A stretch of 29,809 nucleotides of DNA, taken from positions 1 through 29,809 of the forward strand of contig JAUVTI010000006.1 of the NCBI GenBank assembly GCA_030601605.1. Reading direction: 5' to 3'. The translations under genes were made by a program, and so were the position numbers. The stretch comes from Gemmatimonadales bacterium (GTDB lineage: Bacteria; Gemmatimonadota; Gemmatimonadetes; Gemmatimonadales; GWC2-71-9). Positions 16,053 through 23,091 of the stretch are shown here, in pieces (position 1 is the first letter of the stretch; the number at the start of each line of letters is the position of its first letter). A model generated the notes under the pieces. It was not told the origin of the DNA, ran no database searches, and was given only the letters and a program-made list of their open reading frames with translations.

Positions 16053-18127
16053 TGCCGATCCGGCTGGATCAGTCCGTTCAGTTCCTGCGGGGCGTGGGCC
16101 CCAGACGGGCGGAGGCGTTCGCCCGCATGGGTGTGCGCACCGTCGAGGACCTGCTGTACCACATCCCCCATCGCTACCTCGACGCAACCAGCGTGACCCC
16201 GATAGCCAAGGCTGACGTGGGTAGCGAGGTGGCGATCGTGGGCCGCGTAGTGTCGAAGGCCGTCGTGCCGACCCGCAAGCGGCTTCGCATCTTCCGTGCG
16301 GTGCTCAAGGACGAGTCCGGCGTCATCGAGTGCGCGTGGCCGGGTCAGGCGTTCCTCGACCGTACGATCAAGCAGGGGCAGCTACTTCTGGTGACCGGGC
16401 CGGTCAAGTACTACCACGGCCGACAGGTCGTGCCCCGCGAACAGGTCGTGCTGTCCGAGCCCGATGAGGATACCGAGTCCGAGGACTTCGTGAGCGGACT
16501 GGTGCTGCCGGTCTATCCCGCTACCGAGGGCCTGAGCCATCGGCAGGTGCGGCGCCTGGTGGCCGAGCATCTGGACGAGATGGTTGGCACCGTCGAGGAC
16601 ACGCTGCCCGGGGATCTGCGTCGGGAAGCGGGCGTGCCGGGGCTGCAGCGCGCGTTCGTCCTACTGCACAGGCCCTCCGCCCCGGGGGAATGGGAGGGTG
16701 GCCGCCGCCGGCTGGCGCTGGACGAGCTGTTCGACCTCCAGCTGGTGGTTGCGCGGGCGCGGCATCTCGCCAAGGCGGCGAAGAAGGGTCCGACCTTCGA
16801 GATCCGAAAGGAGCTCACCAGCGCACTCAAACACGCTCTGCCGTTCGAGCTCACGGCGGGGCAGCGCCGCACGATCCGCGAGATCACCGCCGACATGACC
16901 GGCGCAGCGCGCATGCACCGGCTCCTGATGGGGGACGTCGGGACCGGCAAGACCGTGGTTGCGCTGTTCTCGATGCTGTTGGCGGTGGAGAACGGTTATC
17001 AGGCTGTCTTCATGGCGCCCACGGAACTGCTCGCCGAGCAGCACGCCCGCATCCTTGGAGAGCTGCTAGCGCCGCTCGGAATCCAGCCCGAAACGTTGCT
17101 CGGGAAACTCTCGGCCCAGGAGAAGGCGGCGGTACGCGAGCGGATTGCCTCGGGTGGAGCGCGGGTGATCGTAGGCACTCATGCCCTGATCCAGGAGGCC
17201 ACCGACTTCGAGCGCCTGGGACTCGTAGTGATCGACGAGCAGCACCGCTTCGGTGTCGAGCAGCGGGCGGCGCTCATCGAGAAGGGCAAGGCGCCCGACG
17301 TTCTGTTGCGCGCCGCCACACCAAGCCCGCGCACGCTGGCGCTCACCCTCTACGGGGACCTCGACATCTCGGTGCTCAAGGAGAAGCCCAAGGGGCGCGC
17401 CCCGGTCCGCACCGGTGTGCGCGGCAGCAAGGATCGGGAGAAGATCTACGCCTTCCTGAAGGAGCGTGCGGCCGAGGGCCGGCAGGCGTATGTGGTCTAC
17501 CCCGTCATAGAGGAATCGGAGCGCGTCGACCTCAAGGCGGCGACCACGATGGCCGAGGAGCTCGGGCGGCGGCTCGCTCCGCTCTCCGTCGGGCTCGTGC
17601 ACGGCCGCATGAAGTCGGAGGAGCGAGACGACGTGATGCGGCGCTTTCGCGACCGCGAGCTGGACGTGCTCGTCGCGACCACGGTCATCGAAGTGGGCAT
17701 CGATGTCTCCAACGCCACCGTGATGGTGATCGAGCACCCCGAGCGCTTCGGCCTCGCGCAACTGCACCAGCTGAGGGGCCGCGTGGGGCGTGGCGCCGAG
17801 GAGAGCCACTGCATCTTGCTGTGCGACGAGTCGGCGGCGTTGCTGCGGCTCAAGCGGTTTGCGCGCACGCAGGACGGGTTCAAGATCGCCGACCTCGACC
17901 TCAAGGAGCGGGGGATGGGCGAGTTGGCCGGCACCCGACAGGCGGGCGGGTTCAGTCTGCGCTACGCGCAGCTCGAGACCGACGGCGACCTCGTAGTGGC
18001 GGCGCGCGGCGCGGCGCTGGAGCTGATCGCGCGCGACGCCACGCTGTCCTCCCCGGAGCACCGCGCACTGCGCGCACGGGTGGAACGTCGCTACGAGCGC
18101 GGGATGGAGCTGTTTCGGGTCGGTTAG
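16052..18127 (+). CDS. recG: ATP-dependent DNA helicase RecG
   Basis: Monomeric superfamily 2 helicase/translocase that remodels stalled forks and branched DNA. From ATG 16052 (TGATG with the ftsY stop) it has 691 residues. The N-terminal part (about 1-230) carries the helix-hairpin start FLRGVGPRRAEAFARMGV and the wedge/OB domain. Next come the helicase motifs: Walker A GDVGTGKT near 295, PTELLAEQH, DEQHRFG near 395, ATPSPRTLALTLYGDLD, ATTVIEVGIDV and QLHQLRGRVGRG near 573. The C-terminal TRG-like part ends at ERGMELFRVG. Motif III reads AATPSPRT where TATPIPRT is usual. Full length for the family. Confidence 0.97.
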   Translation: MPIRLDQSVQFLRGVGPRRAEAFARMGVRTVEDLLYHIPHRYLDATSVTPIAKADVGSEVAIVGRVVSKAVVPTRKRLRIFRAVLKDESGVIECAWPGQAFLDRTIKQGQLLLVTGPVKYYHGRQVVPREQVVLSEPDEDTESEDFVSGLVLPVYPATEGLSHRQVRRLVAEHLDEMVGTVEDTLPGDLRREAGVPGLQRAFVLLHRPSAPGEWEGGRRRLALDELFDLQLVVARARHLAKAAKKGPTFEIRKELTSALKHALPFELTAGQRRTIREITADMTGAARMHRLLMGDVGTGKTVVALFSMLLAVENGYQAVFMAPTELLAEQHARILGELLAPLGIQPETLLGKLSAQEKAAVRERIASGGARVIVGTHALIQEATDFERLGLVVIDEQHRFGVEQRAALIEKGKAPDVLLRAATPSPRTLALTLYGDLDISVLKEKPKGRAPVRTGVRGSKDREKIYAFLKERAAEGRQAYVVYPVIEESERVDLKAATTMAEELGRRLAPLSVGLVHGRMKSEERDDVMRRFRDRELDVLVATTVIEVGIDVSNATVMVIEHPERFGLAQLHQLRGRVGRGAEESHCILLCDESAALLRLKRFARTQDGFKIADLDLKERGMGELAGTRQAGGFSLRYAQLETDGDLVVAARGAALELIARDATLSSPEHRALRARVERRYERGMELFRVG

Positions 18128-18130
18128 ACT

Positions 18131-18150
18131 GACGGGAAACGGGAAACGGG
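18131..18150 (+). repeat. Short direct repeat GGGAAAC x2 after recG
   Basis: Two tandem copies of CGGGAAA, in the context ACGGGAAACGGGAAACGGG, begin four bases after the recG stop. A short GGCCG/CGGCC inverted repeat (about 18150-18164) follows, without a T-run. It could contribute a weak 3' end structure, but it is not a recognisable intrinsic terminator. Confidence 0.35.
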
Positions 18151-18172
18151 CCGCTCCCGGCCACCCCGCCTG

Positions 18173-18204
18173 CTGGCAGCCCCTCCGATTCGCCGGTAGC
18201 TTAC
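18173..18204 (+). promoter_or_regulatory. Candidate promoter for the serine hydrolase gene
   Basis: The 120-base gap between recG and the hydrolase holds TAGCTTAC at 18197-18204. This matches the TA-N2-(A/T)T-(A/G)C pattern seen at the other candidate promoters in this window. CTGGCA (18173-18178, four of six -35 bases) lies 18 bases upstream. Unlike the others it would leave a leader of about 35 bases, and here a proper Shine-Dalgarno is present. Predicted by eye only. Confidence 0.35.
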
Positions 18205-18237
18205 GCCCTCTAGCGCGCAACCCATCAAGCGTCAACC

Positions 18238-18242
18238 GGAGG
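18238..18242 (+). promoter_or_regulatory. Ribosome binding site of the serine hydrolase gene
   Basis: GGAGG at the ideal five-base distance from ATG 18248. It fixes the start codon and contrasts with murC, asnS, arsR and alr, which show no such site. Confidence 0.75.
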
Positions 18243-18247
18243 TAGTC

Positions 18248-19804
18248 ATGCGAGTGATTCGATCGCTCGTTGTGCTCGCGTTCCTCGCGCTTCCGCTCTC
18301 CGCTCAGGAAGCTCCTCCCCCCGACATCGACGACCACGTCCAGAGCGTAATGCGGGAGTTCGAGGTCCCGGGAATCGCGCTGGCCATAGTGAAGGACGGT
18401 GCGGTCGTGCTCGCCAGGGGCTACGGAGTGCGCAGGCTGGGCGAGCGCACGCCGGTGGACGAGTTCACACTCTTCGGCATTGCATCCAACACCAAGGCGT
18501 TCACCGCCACGGCTCTGGGGTTGCTCGTCGAGGCGGGCAAGCTGGAGTGGGACGCCCCCGTCGTCGACTATCTCCCCTGGTTCCAGATGTACGACCCGTG
18601 GGTCACCCGTCAGCTCACGATCAGAGACCTGCTGGTGCACCGCAGCGGGCTGGGCCTCGGCGCCGGCGACCTGCTGTGGTGGCCGCCGTCGGATTATGCG
18701 CGCAGGGAGATTGCACGCCGGCTGCGGTTCATCGAGCCGGCGACGAGCTTCCGCAGCGCCTACGCCTACGACAACGTGCTCTACACGGTGGCGGGTGAGG
18801 TGATCGAGGAGGTCACTGGCCAGACGTGGGAGGAGTTCGTCGAGGAGCGCATCGTCGGGCCGGTGGGGATGACGCACAGCACCGTGCGCTACTCCACGCT
18901 CCTCTCCAGCCAAAACGTGGCCTCGCCCCATGCCCGCATCGAGGGAACGGTACGTCCGGTGACTCCCTTCACGAGCGACAACGTGACGCCGGCCGGGGGG
19001 ATCAACTCCGGCGCCGCAGACATGGCGAAGTGGATGATCGTGCAGCTCGACTCGGGCCGCCTGGCGGACGGTTCACGGCTGTTCCAGCCGCGGACGACGT
19101 GGCAGCTGTGGAGGCCGGTCACTCCGATCCCGTTCGGCCCGCCGCCCCCCGTGCTCGCGCCGCTCGAGCGCAATTCTCTGGGCTACGGCCTGGGATTCAA
19201 CATCAGCGACTTTCGTGGTGAGAAGCTGGTGGCCCACACCGGCGGGCTGCCGGGATACGTGTCGCGCGTGGCGCTCGTCCCCGGGCACAGGCTGGGCGTC
19301 GCGGTGCTCACCAACATGGAGTCTGGCGCGGCATTCAACGCAATCGCCTGGCACGTTGTGGACCACTACCTGGACGCGCCGGAGTTCGACTGGCTCGGCG
19401 CCTACGTCACGAGGATGGCGTGGATCGACTCGGTTCTCGCCGCCCGCGACCAGCAGACTGCGGCGAGCAGGGACGCGAGCTCGGCGCCCTCCCTGCCGCT
19501 GGAGCGTTACGCCGGCACCTACACCGACGCGTGGTACGGAGATGTGGTGATCGTCTACGAGGACGGGAAGCTGGAGATGCGCTTCTCGCACACGCCTTCA
19601 CTGGTGGGCGAGATGGAGCACTGGCAATACGACACCTTCGTCGCGCGGTGGTACGACCGGGAGCTCAGGGCGGACGCGTTCGTGACGTTCGCGCTCGGAC
19701 CGAGCGGCAATATCGAGCAAGCCAAGATGAGGGCGTTCTCGTCGACCACCGACTTCAGCTTCGACTTCCACGATCTGTTGCTGAAGCCGGCCCGGCGTCA
19801 CTAG
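18248..19804 (+). CDS. Secreted class C beta-lactamase-family serine hydrolase with DUF3471-like tail
   Basis: Exported serine hydrolase of the penicillin-binding/beta-lactamase fold (Pfam Beta-lactamase, peptidase S12-like). The 518-residue protein has a signal peptide (about 1-20, MRVIRSLVVLAFLALPLSAQ). Catalytic S80-N-T-K83 is the SxxK motif, Y174-D-N176 stands in the place of YxN, and H330-T-G-G in the place of KTG. A C-terminal beta domain at about 415-515 (LERYAGTYTDAWYGDVVIVYEDGKL) resembles DUF3471. Such proteins are usually esterases or D-aminopeptidase-like enzymes; substrate cannot be told here and antibiotic resistance should not be assumed. It stands alone, not overlapping its neighbours. 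Confidence 0.9.
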   Translation: MRVIRSLVVLAFLALPLSAQEAPPPDIDDHVQSVMREFEVPGIALAIVKDGAVVLARGYGVRRLGERTPVDEFTLFGIASNTKAFTATALGLLVEAGKLEWDAPVVDYLPWFQMYDPWVTRQLTIRDLLVHRSGLGLGAGDLLWWPPSDYARREIARRLRFIEPATSFRSAYAYDNVLYTVAGEVIEEVTGQTWEEFVEERIVGPVGMTHSTVRYSTLLSSQNVASPHARIEGTVRPVTPFTSDNVTPAGGINSGAADMAKWMIVQLDSGRLADGSRLFQPRTTWQLWRPVTPIPFGPPPPVLAPLERNSLGYGLGFNISDFRGEKLVAHTGGLPGYVSRVALVPGHRLGVAVLTNMESGAAFNAIAWHVVDHYLDAPEFDWLGAYVTRMAWIDSVLAARDQQTAASRDASSAPSLPLERYAGTYTDAWYGDVVIVYEDGKLEMRFSHTPSLVGEMEHWQYDTFVARWYDRELRADAFVTFALGPSGNIEQAKMRAFSSTTDFSFDFHDLLLKPARRH

Positions 19805-19865
19805 GCGCGGCGCGGCTAACCGCTTCCATCACAAAGAGTTATGTGCATGCGAGCGGTGTGTGGCG

Positions 19866-19893
19866 TTGACATATCAACACCCCTTGATATATT
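19866..19893 (+). promoter_or_regulatory. arsR promoter, leaderless
   Basis: Near-perfect sigma-70-type promoter: TTGACA at 19866-19871, a 16-base spacer, then TATATT at 19888-19893. The -10 box is only five bases from ATG 19899, so transcription should begin at or next to the start codon. The ArsR operator fills the spacer, the standard layout for steric repression. Confidence 0.8.
19871..19890. promoter_or_regulatory. ArsR operator 1
   Basis: Perfect inverted repeat ATATCAA-N6-TTGATAT lying between the -35 and -10 boxes of the arsR promoter and overlapping both edges. ATCAA-N6-TTGAT is the type of dyad bound by many ArsR/SmtB repressors. Bound ArsR would block RNA polymerase; arsenite would release it. 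Confidence 0.8.
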
Positions 19894-19898
19894 GCGAC

Positions 19899-20222
19899 AT
19901 GGCCATGGTGCAGCAACGGCTCGACGAGGCGGTGAGCCTGTACCGCGCACTGGGCGACGAGACCAGGCTGCGGATCCTGCGGATGCTCGTGGGCAGCGAG
20001 GTGTGCGTCTGTGATCTGGCCAGGGAGCTGGGAATTGCGCAGCCGCTGTTGTCGCATCACCTCAAGACTCTGAGGGAAGCAGGTTTGGTGCGGGCCAGGC
20101 GTGACGGTCGTTGGATGCACTACTCGCTCGATCCTGAGGTCGTGGAGGGGTTGGGAGGAGCGCTGAGCAAGCTGGCGGCGGACCATCGCGAGCGCGGAGC
20201 GCCCACACGCAAGTGCTGCTGA
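19899..20222 (+). CDS. arsR: ArsR-family arsenite-responsive repressor
   Basis: Small winged-helix repressor (107 residues from ATG 19899) that should bind the two ATCAA-N6-TTGAT sites nearby and let go when arsenite or antimonite binds. The core is LYRALGDETRLRILRML, then SEVCVCDLARELGIAQPLLSHHLKTLREAGLV (helix-turn-helix) and the wing RDGRWMHYSL. C36-V-C38-D-L is the classic CVCDL thiolate site of E. coli-type ArsR; a C-terminal KCC adds two further cysteines. ATG 19905 is a possible alternative start. The start was set from the promoter, which leaves no room for a longer protein. arsM follows. Confidence 0.93.
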   Translation: MAMVQQRLDEAVSLYRALGDETRLRILRMLVGSEVCVCDLARELGIAQPLLSHHLKTLREAGLVRARRDGRWMHYSLDPEVVEGLGGALSKLAADHRERGAPTRKCC

Positions 20223-20239
20223 GTCTCTTTTTTTGAGAC
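20223..20239. repeat. Inverted repeat GTCTC-T7-GAGAC between arsR and arsM
   Basis: A five-base inverted repeat with a seven-T loop directly abuts the arsR stop codon. The T-run is in the loop rather than after the stem, so it does not look like an ordinary intrinsic terminator. Its right arm contains TTGAGA (20233-20238), five of six -35 bases, which may serve an arsM promoter. Confidence 0.45.
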
Positions 20240-20244
20240 GTTGC

Positions 20245-20260
20245 ATCAAGGTTCATTGAT
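20245..20260. promoter_or_regulatory. ArsR operator 2 (before arsM)
   Basis: ATCAA-N6-TTGAT with arms and spacing identical to the operator at arsR, placed just before arsM. It suggests arsM is repressed by ArsR in its own right and not only through read-through from arsR. No convincing -10 box was found, so the exact promoter here is unsettled. Confidence 0.7.
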
Positions 20261-20275
20261 ATGAGAGGGGGAGTC

Positions 20276-21025
20276 GTGACGGACAAGCTGAAGGACGCGG
20301 TTCGTGAGCGCTATGCGGCGGCGGCCCAGCAGGCTGCGCAGGGCGGGTCGGCATGCTGCGGCGGCGACTGCGGCGGAGGCCCGGTGCCGCTGACCGCCTA
20401 TCAGGCTCAGCAGATAGCCGATCTGCCGGAGAAGGCGGCGCTCGCGTCGCTGGGCTGTGGCAACCCGGCGGCGCTCGCCGAGCTCGAGGAGGGCGAGGTA
20501 GTGCTGGATCTGGGTTCGGGGGGCGGCATCGACGTGCTGCTCTCGGCCAAGCGCGTGGGCCCCACCGGAAAGGCCTACGGACTCGACATGACCGACGAGA
20601 TGCTGAAGCTGGCGCGCGCCAACCAGCGGGAGGCGGGCGTCGCCAACGTGGAGTTCCTCAAGGGGGAAATCGAGGAGATCCCGCTGCCGGACGACTCGGT
20701 GGACGTCATCATCTCGAACTGCGTCATCAACCTGTCGGCCGACAAGGACCGCGTGATGAGCGAGGCGTTCCGCGTGCTCCGGCCGGGTGGCCGGTTCGCG
20801 GTTAGCGACATCGTGGCGCGAAGCCCCATACCGCAGGAGTTCCGCGAGGACGCGGCGGCGTGGTCCGCCTGCCTGGCGGGGGCTCTGGAGGAAGCGGAGT
20901 ATCGCGACAAGCTCGACGCGGCGGGCTTCGAGGAGATCGACCTGGAGCCGACGCGCACGTTCGCGATCACGGGCGTGGGCCAGTTCATGAGCGCATTCGT
21001 GCGCGCCCGCAAGCCGGCCCGCTAG
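20276..21025 (+). CDS. arsM: Arsenite S-adenosylmethionine methyltransferase ArsM
   Basis: SAM-dependent enzyme that methylates As(III) to mono-, di- and trimethyl species, giving volatile or more easily lost products. From GTG 20276 it has 249 residues. The SAM site is VLDLGSGGGIDVL at 76-88, with GLDMTDEML following. The three cysteines that bind arsenic in characterised ArsM enzymes are at C61 (LGCGNP), C149 (SNCVINLS) and C199 (SACLAGA). An N-terminal CCGGDC cluster gives extra thiols. GTG 20276 has the purine-rich GAGAGGGGGAG just upstream; ATG 20261 is in frame but touches the operator. The stop TAG sits within CTAG shared with the convergent dehydratase gene. Confidence 0.93.
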   Translation: MTDKLKDAVRERYAAAAQQAAQGGSACCGGDCGGGPVPLTAYQAQQIADLPEKAALASLGCGNPAALAELEEGEVVLDLGSGGGIDVLLSAKRVGPTGKAYGLDMTDEMLKLARANQREAGVANVEFLKGEIEEIPLPDDSVDVIISNCVINLSADKDRVMSEAFRVLRPGGRFAVSDIVARSPIPQEFREDAAAWSACLAGALEEAEYRDKLDAAGFEEIDLEPTRTFAITGVGQFMSAFVRARKPAR

Positions 21026-21357
21026 GTTCTCGCTTCGTCGGCCTTCGCGGCCAGGATGAAGTCGCTCTCTGTGAGTCCGTCGATCTTGTGGGTCCAGATC
21101 GTGAGGCGGACCTGGCCCCAGACCAGGTGGATGTCCGGATGGTGCCCTTCGGCCTCGGCTATGGCGCCCACCGCATTCGTGAACGCGAGCGCGCCCGCGA
21201 AGTCGTCGAAGCTGTACTGCTTCTCGAGGTGGTGCCCGTCGACAACGCGCCAACCGCCGCCGAGTTGGGCCGACGGCTCTTCGAGCTCCTTGCCCCCCAG
21301 GGGAGGCACGCCGCCGCGACACGGGACGCAGTGCTTGCCGGCCAGCTCAGATGACAT
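21022..21357 (-). CDS. phhB: Pterin-4a-carbinolamine dehydratase (PCD/DCoH)
   Basis: Cytoplasmic enzyme that dehydrates 4a-hydroxytetrahydrobiopterin, recycling the cofactor of aromatic amino acid hydroxylases. The 111-residue protein has the family signature EGHHPDIHLVWGQVRLTIWTHKIDGLTESDF at about 70-100 (key residues H72, H73, P74, D75, W80, H90) and an N-terminal CVPCRGG segment often seen in bacterial members. GGGGAGGG precedes the ATG by about eight bases. No hydroxylase is in the window. It is last in a minus-strand group and shares its stop with arsM. Confidence 0.93.
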   Translation of the reverse strand: MSSELAGKHCVPCRGGVPPLGGKELEEPSAQLGGGWRVVDGHHLEKQYSFDDFAGALAFTNAVGAIAEAEGHHPDIHLVWGQVRLTIWTHKIDGLTESDFILAAKADEART

Positions 21358-21378
21358 TCGCGTGCCCTCCCCGTCTCG

Positions 21379-21894
21379 TTAGAACTTGTAGCTCAGGCCC
21401 AGTTGGTTGGGCGTGGAGTGAACCTCGAACGGCGTGTACGGGATGTTCTTCGGCCGGTCGTCCTTGTACAGCAGATCGACGAGGAACATCCCTCCGGCGA
21501 ACACGAGCGTCAGTTGCCCTGCGAGGAGGAAGTTCTGCGCCCGGGTCTGGTGCGTGGCGAAGTCCTGCCACGTCTCCTCTACCAGGGGATTCTCGTACTC
21601 CAGCCCGCCGTTGCCGTCGTCCACCAGTACGCAGCCGGAGGGATCGATCGTGCACAGGTTCTCGAGCCGGTCGAACGCACCATCGGCGGCTGAGTTGTTC
21701 GTCGCCGCGATGGCGACCATCGTCCCGGTCGCGGCGAGCGCAGCCCAGCGTCCCCAGTGCGACACCTTGGCGAACCAGGGGCGTCCCGTGCTTGCCTCGC
21801 TCGTGAACTCCTGCTGGGCGACACCCGGTGTCGCCTGGAGGCTCGCGGACAGAGCGGCGGCGGCCGCTAGCGTGACCAGCGTGTGTCGGATCAT
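21379..21894 (-). CDS. Small exported protein, uncharacterised
   Basis: I do not recognise a family. The 171-residue protein has a signal peptide (about 1-27, MIRHTLVTLAAAAALSASLQ then GVAQQ). It has two further hydrophobic stretches at about 50-65 and 122-143, and a cysteine pair (C81, C88) between them. It ends in QLGLSYKF, a beta-like end with terminal Phe as in outer-membrane proteins. It lies 30 bases after the PQQ-repeat lipoprotein and 21 before the dehydratase, so the three are probably one transcript. The location could be inner or outer membrane. Confidence 0.7.
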   Translation of the reverse strand: MIRHTLVTLAAAAALSASLQATPGVAQQEFTSEASTGRPWFAKVSHWGRWAALAATGTMVAIAATNNSAADGAFDRLENLCTIDPSGCVLVDDGNGGLEYENPLVEETWQDFATHQTRAQNFLLAGQLTLVFAGGMFLVDLLYKDDRPKNIPYTPFEVHSTPNQLGLSYKF

Positions 21895-21924
21895 GGCCTT
21901 ACAGGGTCTATGCCGGCCGGCGCC

Positions 21925-23091
21925 TCATTGTTCCGCCGGCGGCTCTCCCCATACGTGAATTCTACCGCCCGCATCCAGGATGAACAGCTTTCCCCGATCC
22001 AGTACGGGGGGCGTCTCGATGGGGCCCTTGAACTGCCGCAGCCAGAGCGGCTCGGCCACCTCCGGCACGAACCACGCGACCTCGCCGTGCACGGTCGCGA
22101 TCAGGACGCCTCGCGCCAACGGGGACGGGCCCGCCCGCACGACGACTCCGAGGGGGACGGTGCCCGCGTCCTCGGGGAATTCGAGTGGGATCATCCACAG
22201 GGTGCCGTTCTGGGTCACCGCGAATGCGGTATCCCGGGCGATCGCCGGGCTGCCGAACACAGGGTCGTTCGTGGGGATCTCCCACAGGGGCTCGAGCGTG
22301 GAGGCGTGGAATGCGCTGATGAACCCGTCCGGTGAGGTCACGACCACAAAGCTGTCCGCCACCGCCGGCGGGCTGAACAGCGCGCCCGGCGCCGGACTGC
22401 TCGCGTCGACGAACCCGCTGCGCGCATCGAGCAGGTAGAGGGAGTCGCCGGTGGCCACCAGGATCTGCTCTCCGAGCGCCGTGACGCCGGCCCGGAGGGG
22501 GCGGGGAAACGGCCGGCTCCAGCGAGCCTCGCCGTTCGCCGCATCGAGCGCGATCACCCAACCGGTCCGGGTGGCCGCGATCACCCGCTGGCCCACCTTC
22601 GCGATCGGTCCCACCACGGGACCGACCCTTTCGTGCCACGTGCGCTTGCCCGTCATCAGGTCGTACGCGTGCAGTTGGCCCTTGGAGTCGCCGGACGCCG
22701 CGAACACCTGCTCGCCGGTGAAGATCGGCCCCGTGGCGCCCGGTCCCTTGAGGCGCGAGTGCCACACGCGCTCACCGCTCTGCCTCAGGTACACGGAGAC
22801 CCAGCGGTCCGACGCCTGGGTCACGACTATGCTGTCCCCCAGCCCCGGCGCTCCGGTGGGGGAGCGTCCGGTCCTCTCGTCCCAAAGTGGAACCAGCGTA
22901 TCCGGGAACGACTCCCCGGAAGACGGGGCGCGGCTCGCGTCGCCCATGTAGGTGATCGAGGGTCTCGGCTCCGCGGCGGGGGGCGCCGCCGCCTTCGAGG
23001 AGCAACCGGCCGCGTTGACACTCAGGAGAGCGGTGGCTACGATACCGGCCGCATGCACGAGACGACCCGTATCAGCGAACTGCCGAACCAT
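21925..23091 (-). CDS. PQQ-repeat beta-propeller lipoprotein, BamB-like architecture
   Basis: Predicted lipoprotein of 388 residues. The N-terminus has a basic start, a hydrophobic core and the lipobox-like AAGC with Cys30. The mature part is a run of PQQ-like blades, each with a Trp near the end of a repeat: GERVWHSR, GKRTWHER, GEARWSR, EPLWEIP and EPLWLRQ. Size and plan match BamB, the BAM-complex lipoprotein, but other PQQ-repeat proteins look alike, so BamB is only possible. The ATG at 23091 lies inside asnS on the other strand (39-base overlap); GTG 23058 is an alternative start. The frame is open further upstream, but only opposite asnS. Confidence 0.8.
   Translation of the reverse strand: MVRQFADTGRLVHAAGIVATALLSVNAAGCSSKAAAPPAAEPRPSITYMGDASRAPSSGESFPDTLVPLWDERTGRSPTGAPGLGDSIVVTQASDRWVSVYLRQSGERVWHSRLKGPGATGPIFTGEQVFAASGDSKGQLHAYDLMTGKRTWHERVGPVVGPIAKVGQRVIAATRTGWVIALDAANGEARWSRPFPRPLRAGVTALGEQILVATGDSLYLLDARSGFVDASSPAPGALFSPPAVADSFVVVTSPDGFISAFHASTLEPLWEIPTNDPVFGSPAIARDTAFAVTQNGTLWMIPLEFPEDAGTVPLGVVVRAGPSPLARGVLIATVHGEVAWFVPEVAEPLWLRQFKGPIETPPVLDRGKLFILDAGGRIHVWGEPPAEQ
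23015..23043 (+). promoter_or_regulatory. asnS promoter, leaderless
   Basis: TTGACA at 23015-23020 (perfect -35), a 17-base spacer and TACGAT at 23038-23043 (four of six, followed by AC). Nine bases separate the -10 box from ATG 23053, so the transcript would start two or three bases before, or at, the start codon. No Shine-Dalgarno is present. The -35 box lies inside the divergent lipoprotein gene, over its codons 24-26. Confidence 0.65.

Noticed and set aside
18150..18164. GGCCG/CGGCC inverted repeat after recG as a terminator
   Set aside because: Short stem and no following T-run.
17066..18931. Long minus-strand open frame (621 codons) opposite recG and the serine hydrolase
   Set aside because: It is a GC-rich shadow frame: composition is Arg/Pro/His/Gln-rich, no motif is recognisable, and both plus-strand genes beneath it are certain.
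18248..19804. Serine hydrolase as an antibiotic-resistance beta-lactamase
   Set aside because: YDN and HTGG replace the YxN and KTG of AmpC, and the DUF3471-like tail is typical of esterase/peptidase-like relatives, so resistance is not supported.
19811..19826. GCGG-CTAA-CCGC hairpin after the serine hydrolase as a terminator
   Set aside because: Four-base stem without a T-run; too weak to call.
20261..20275. ATG 20261 as the arsM start
   Set aside because: It touches the ArsR operator, has no ribosome site, and would probably lie upstream of or at the transcript start; GTG 20276 has a purine-rich site and the usual N-terminus follows.
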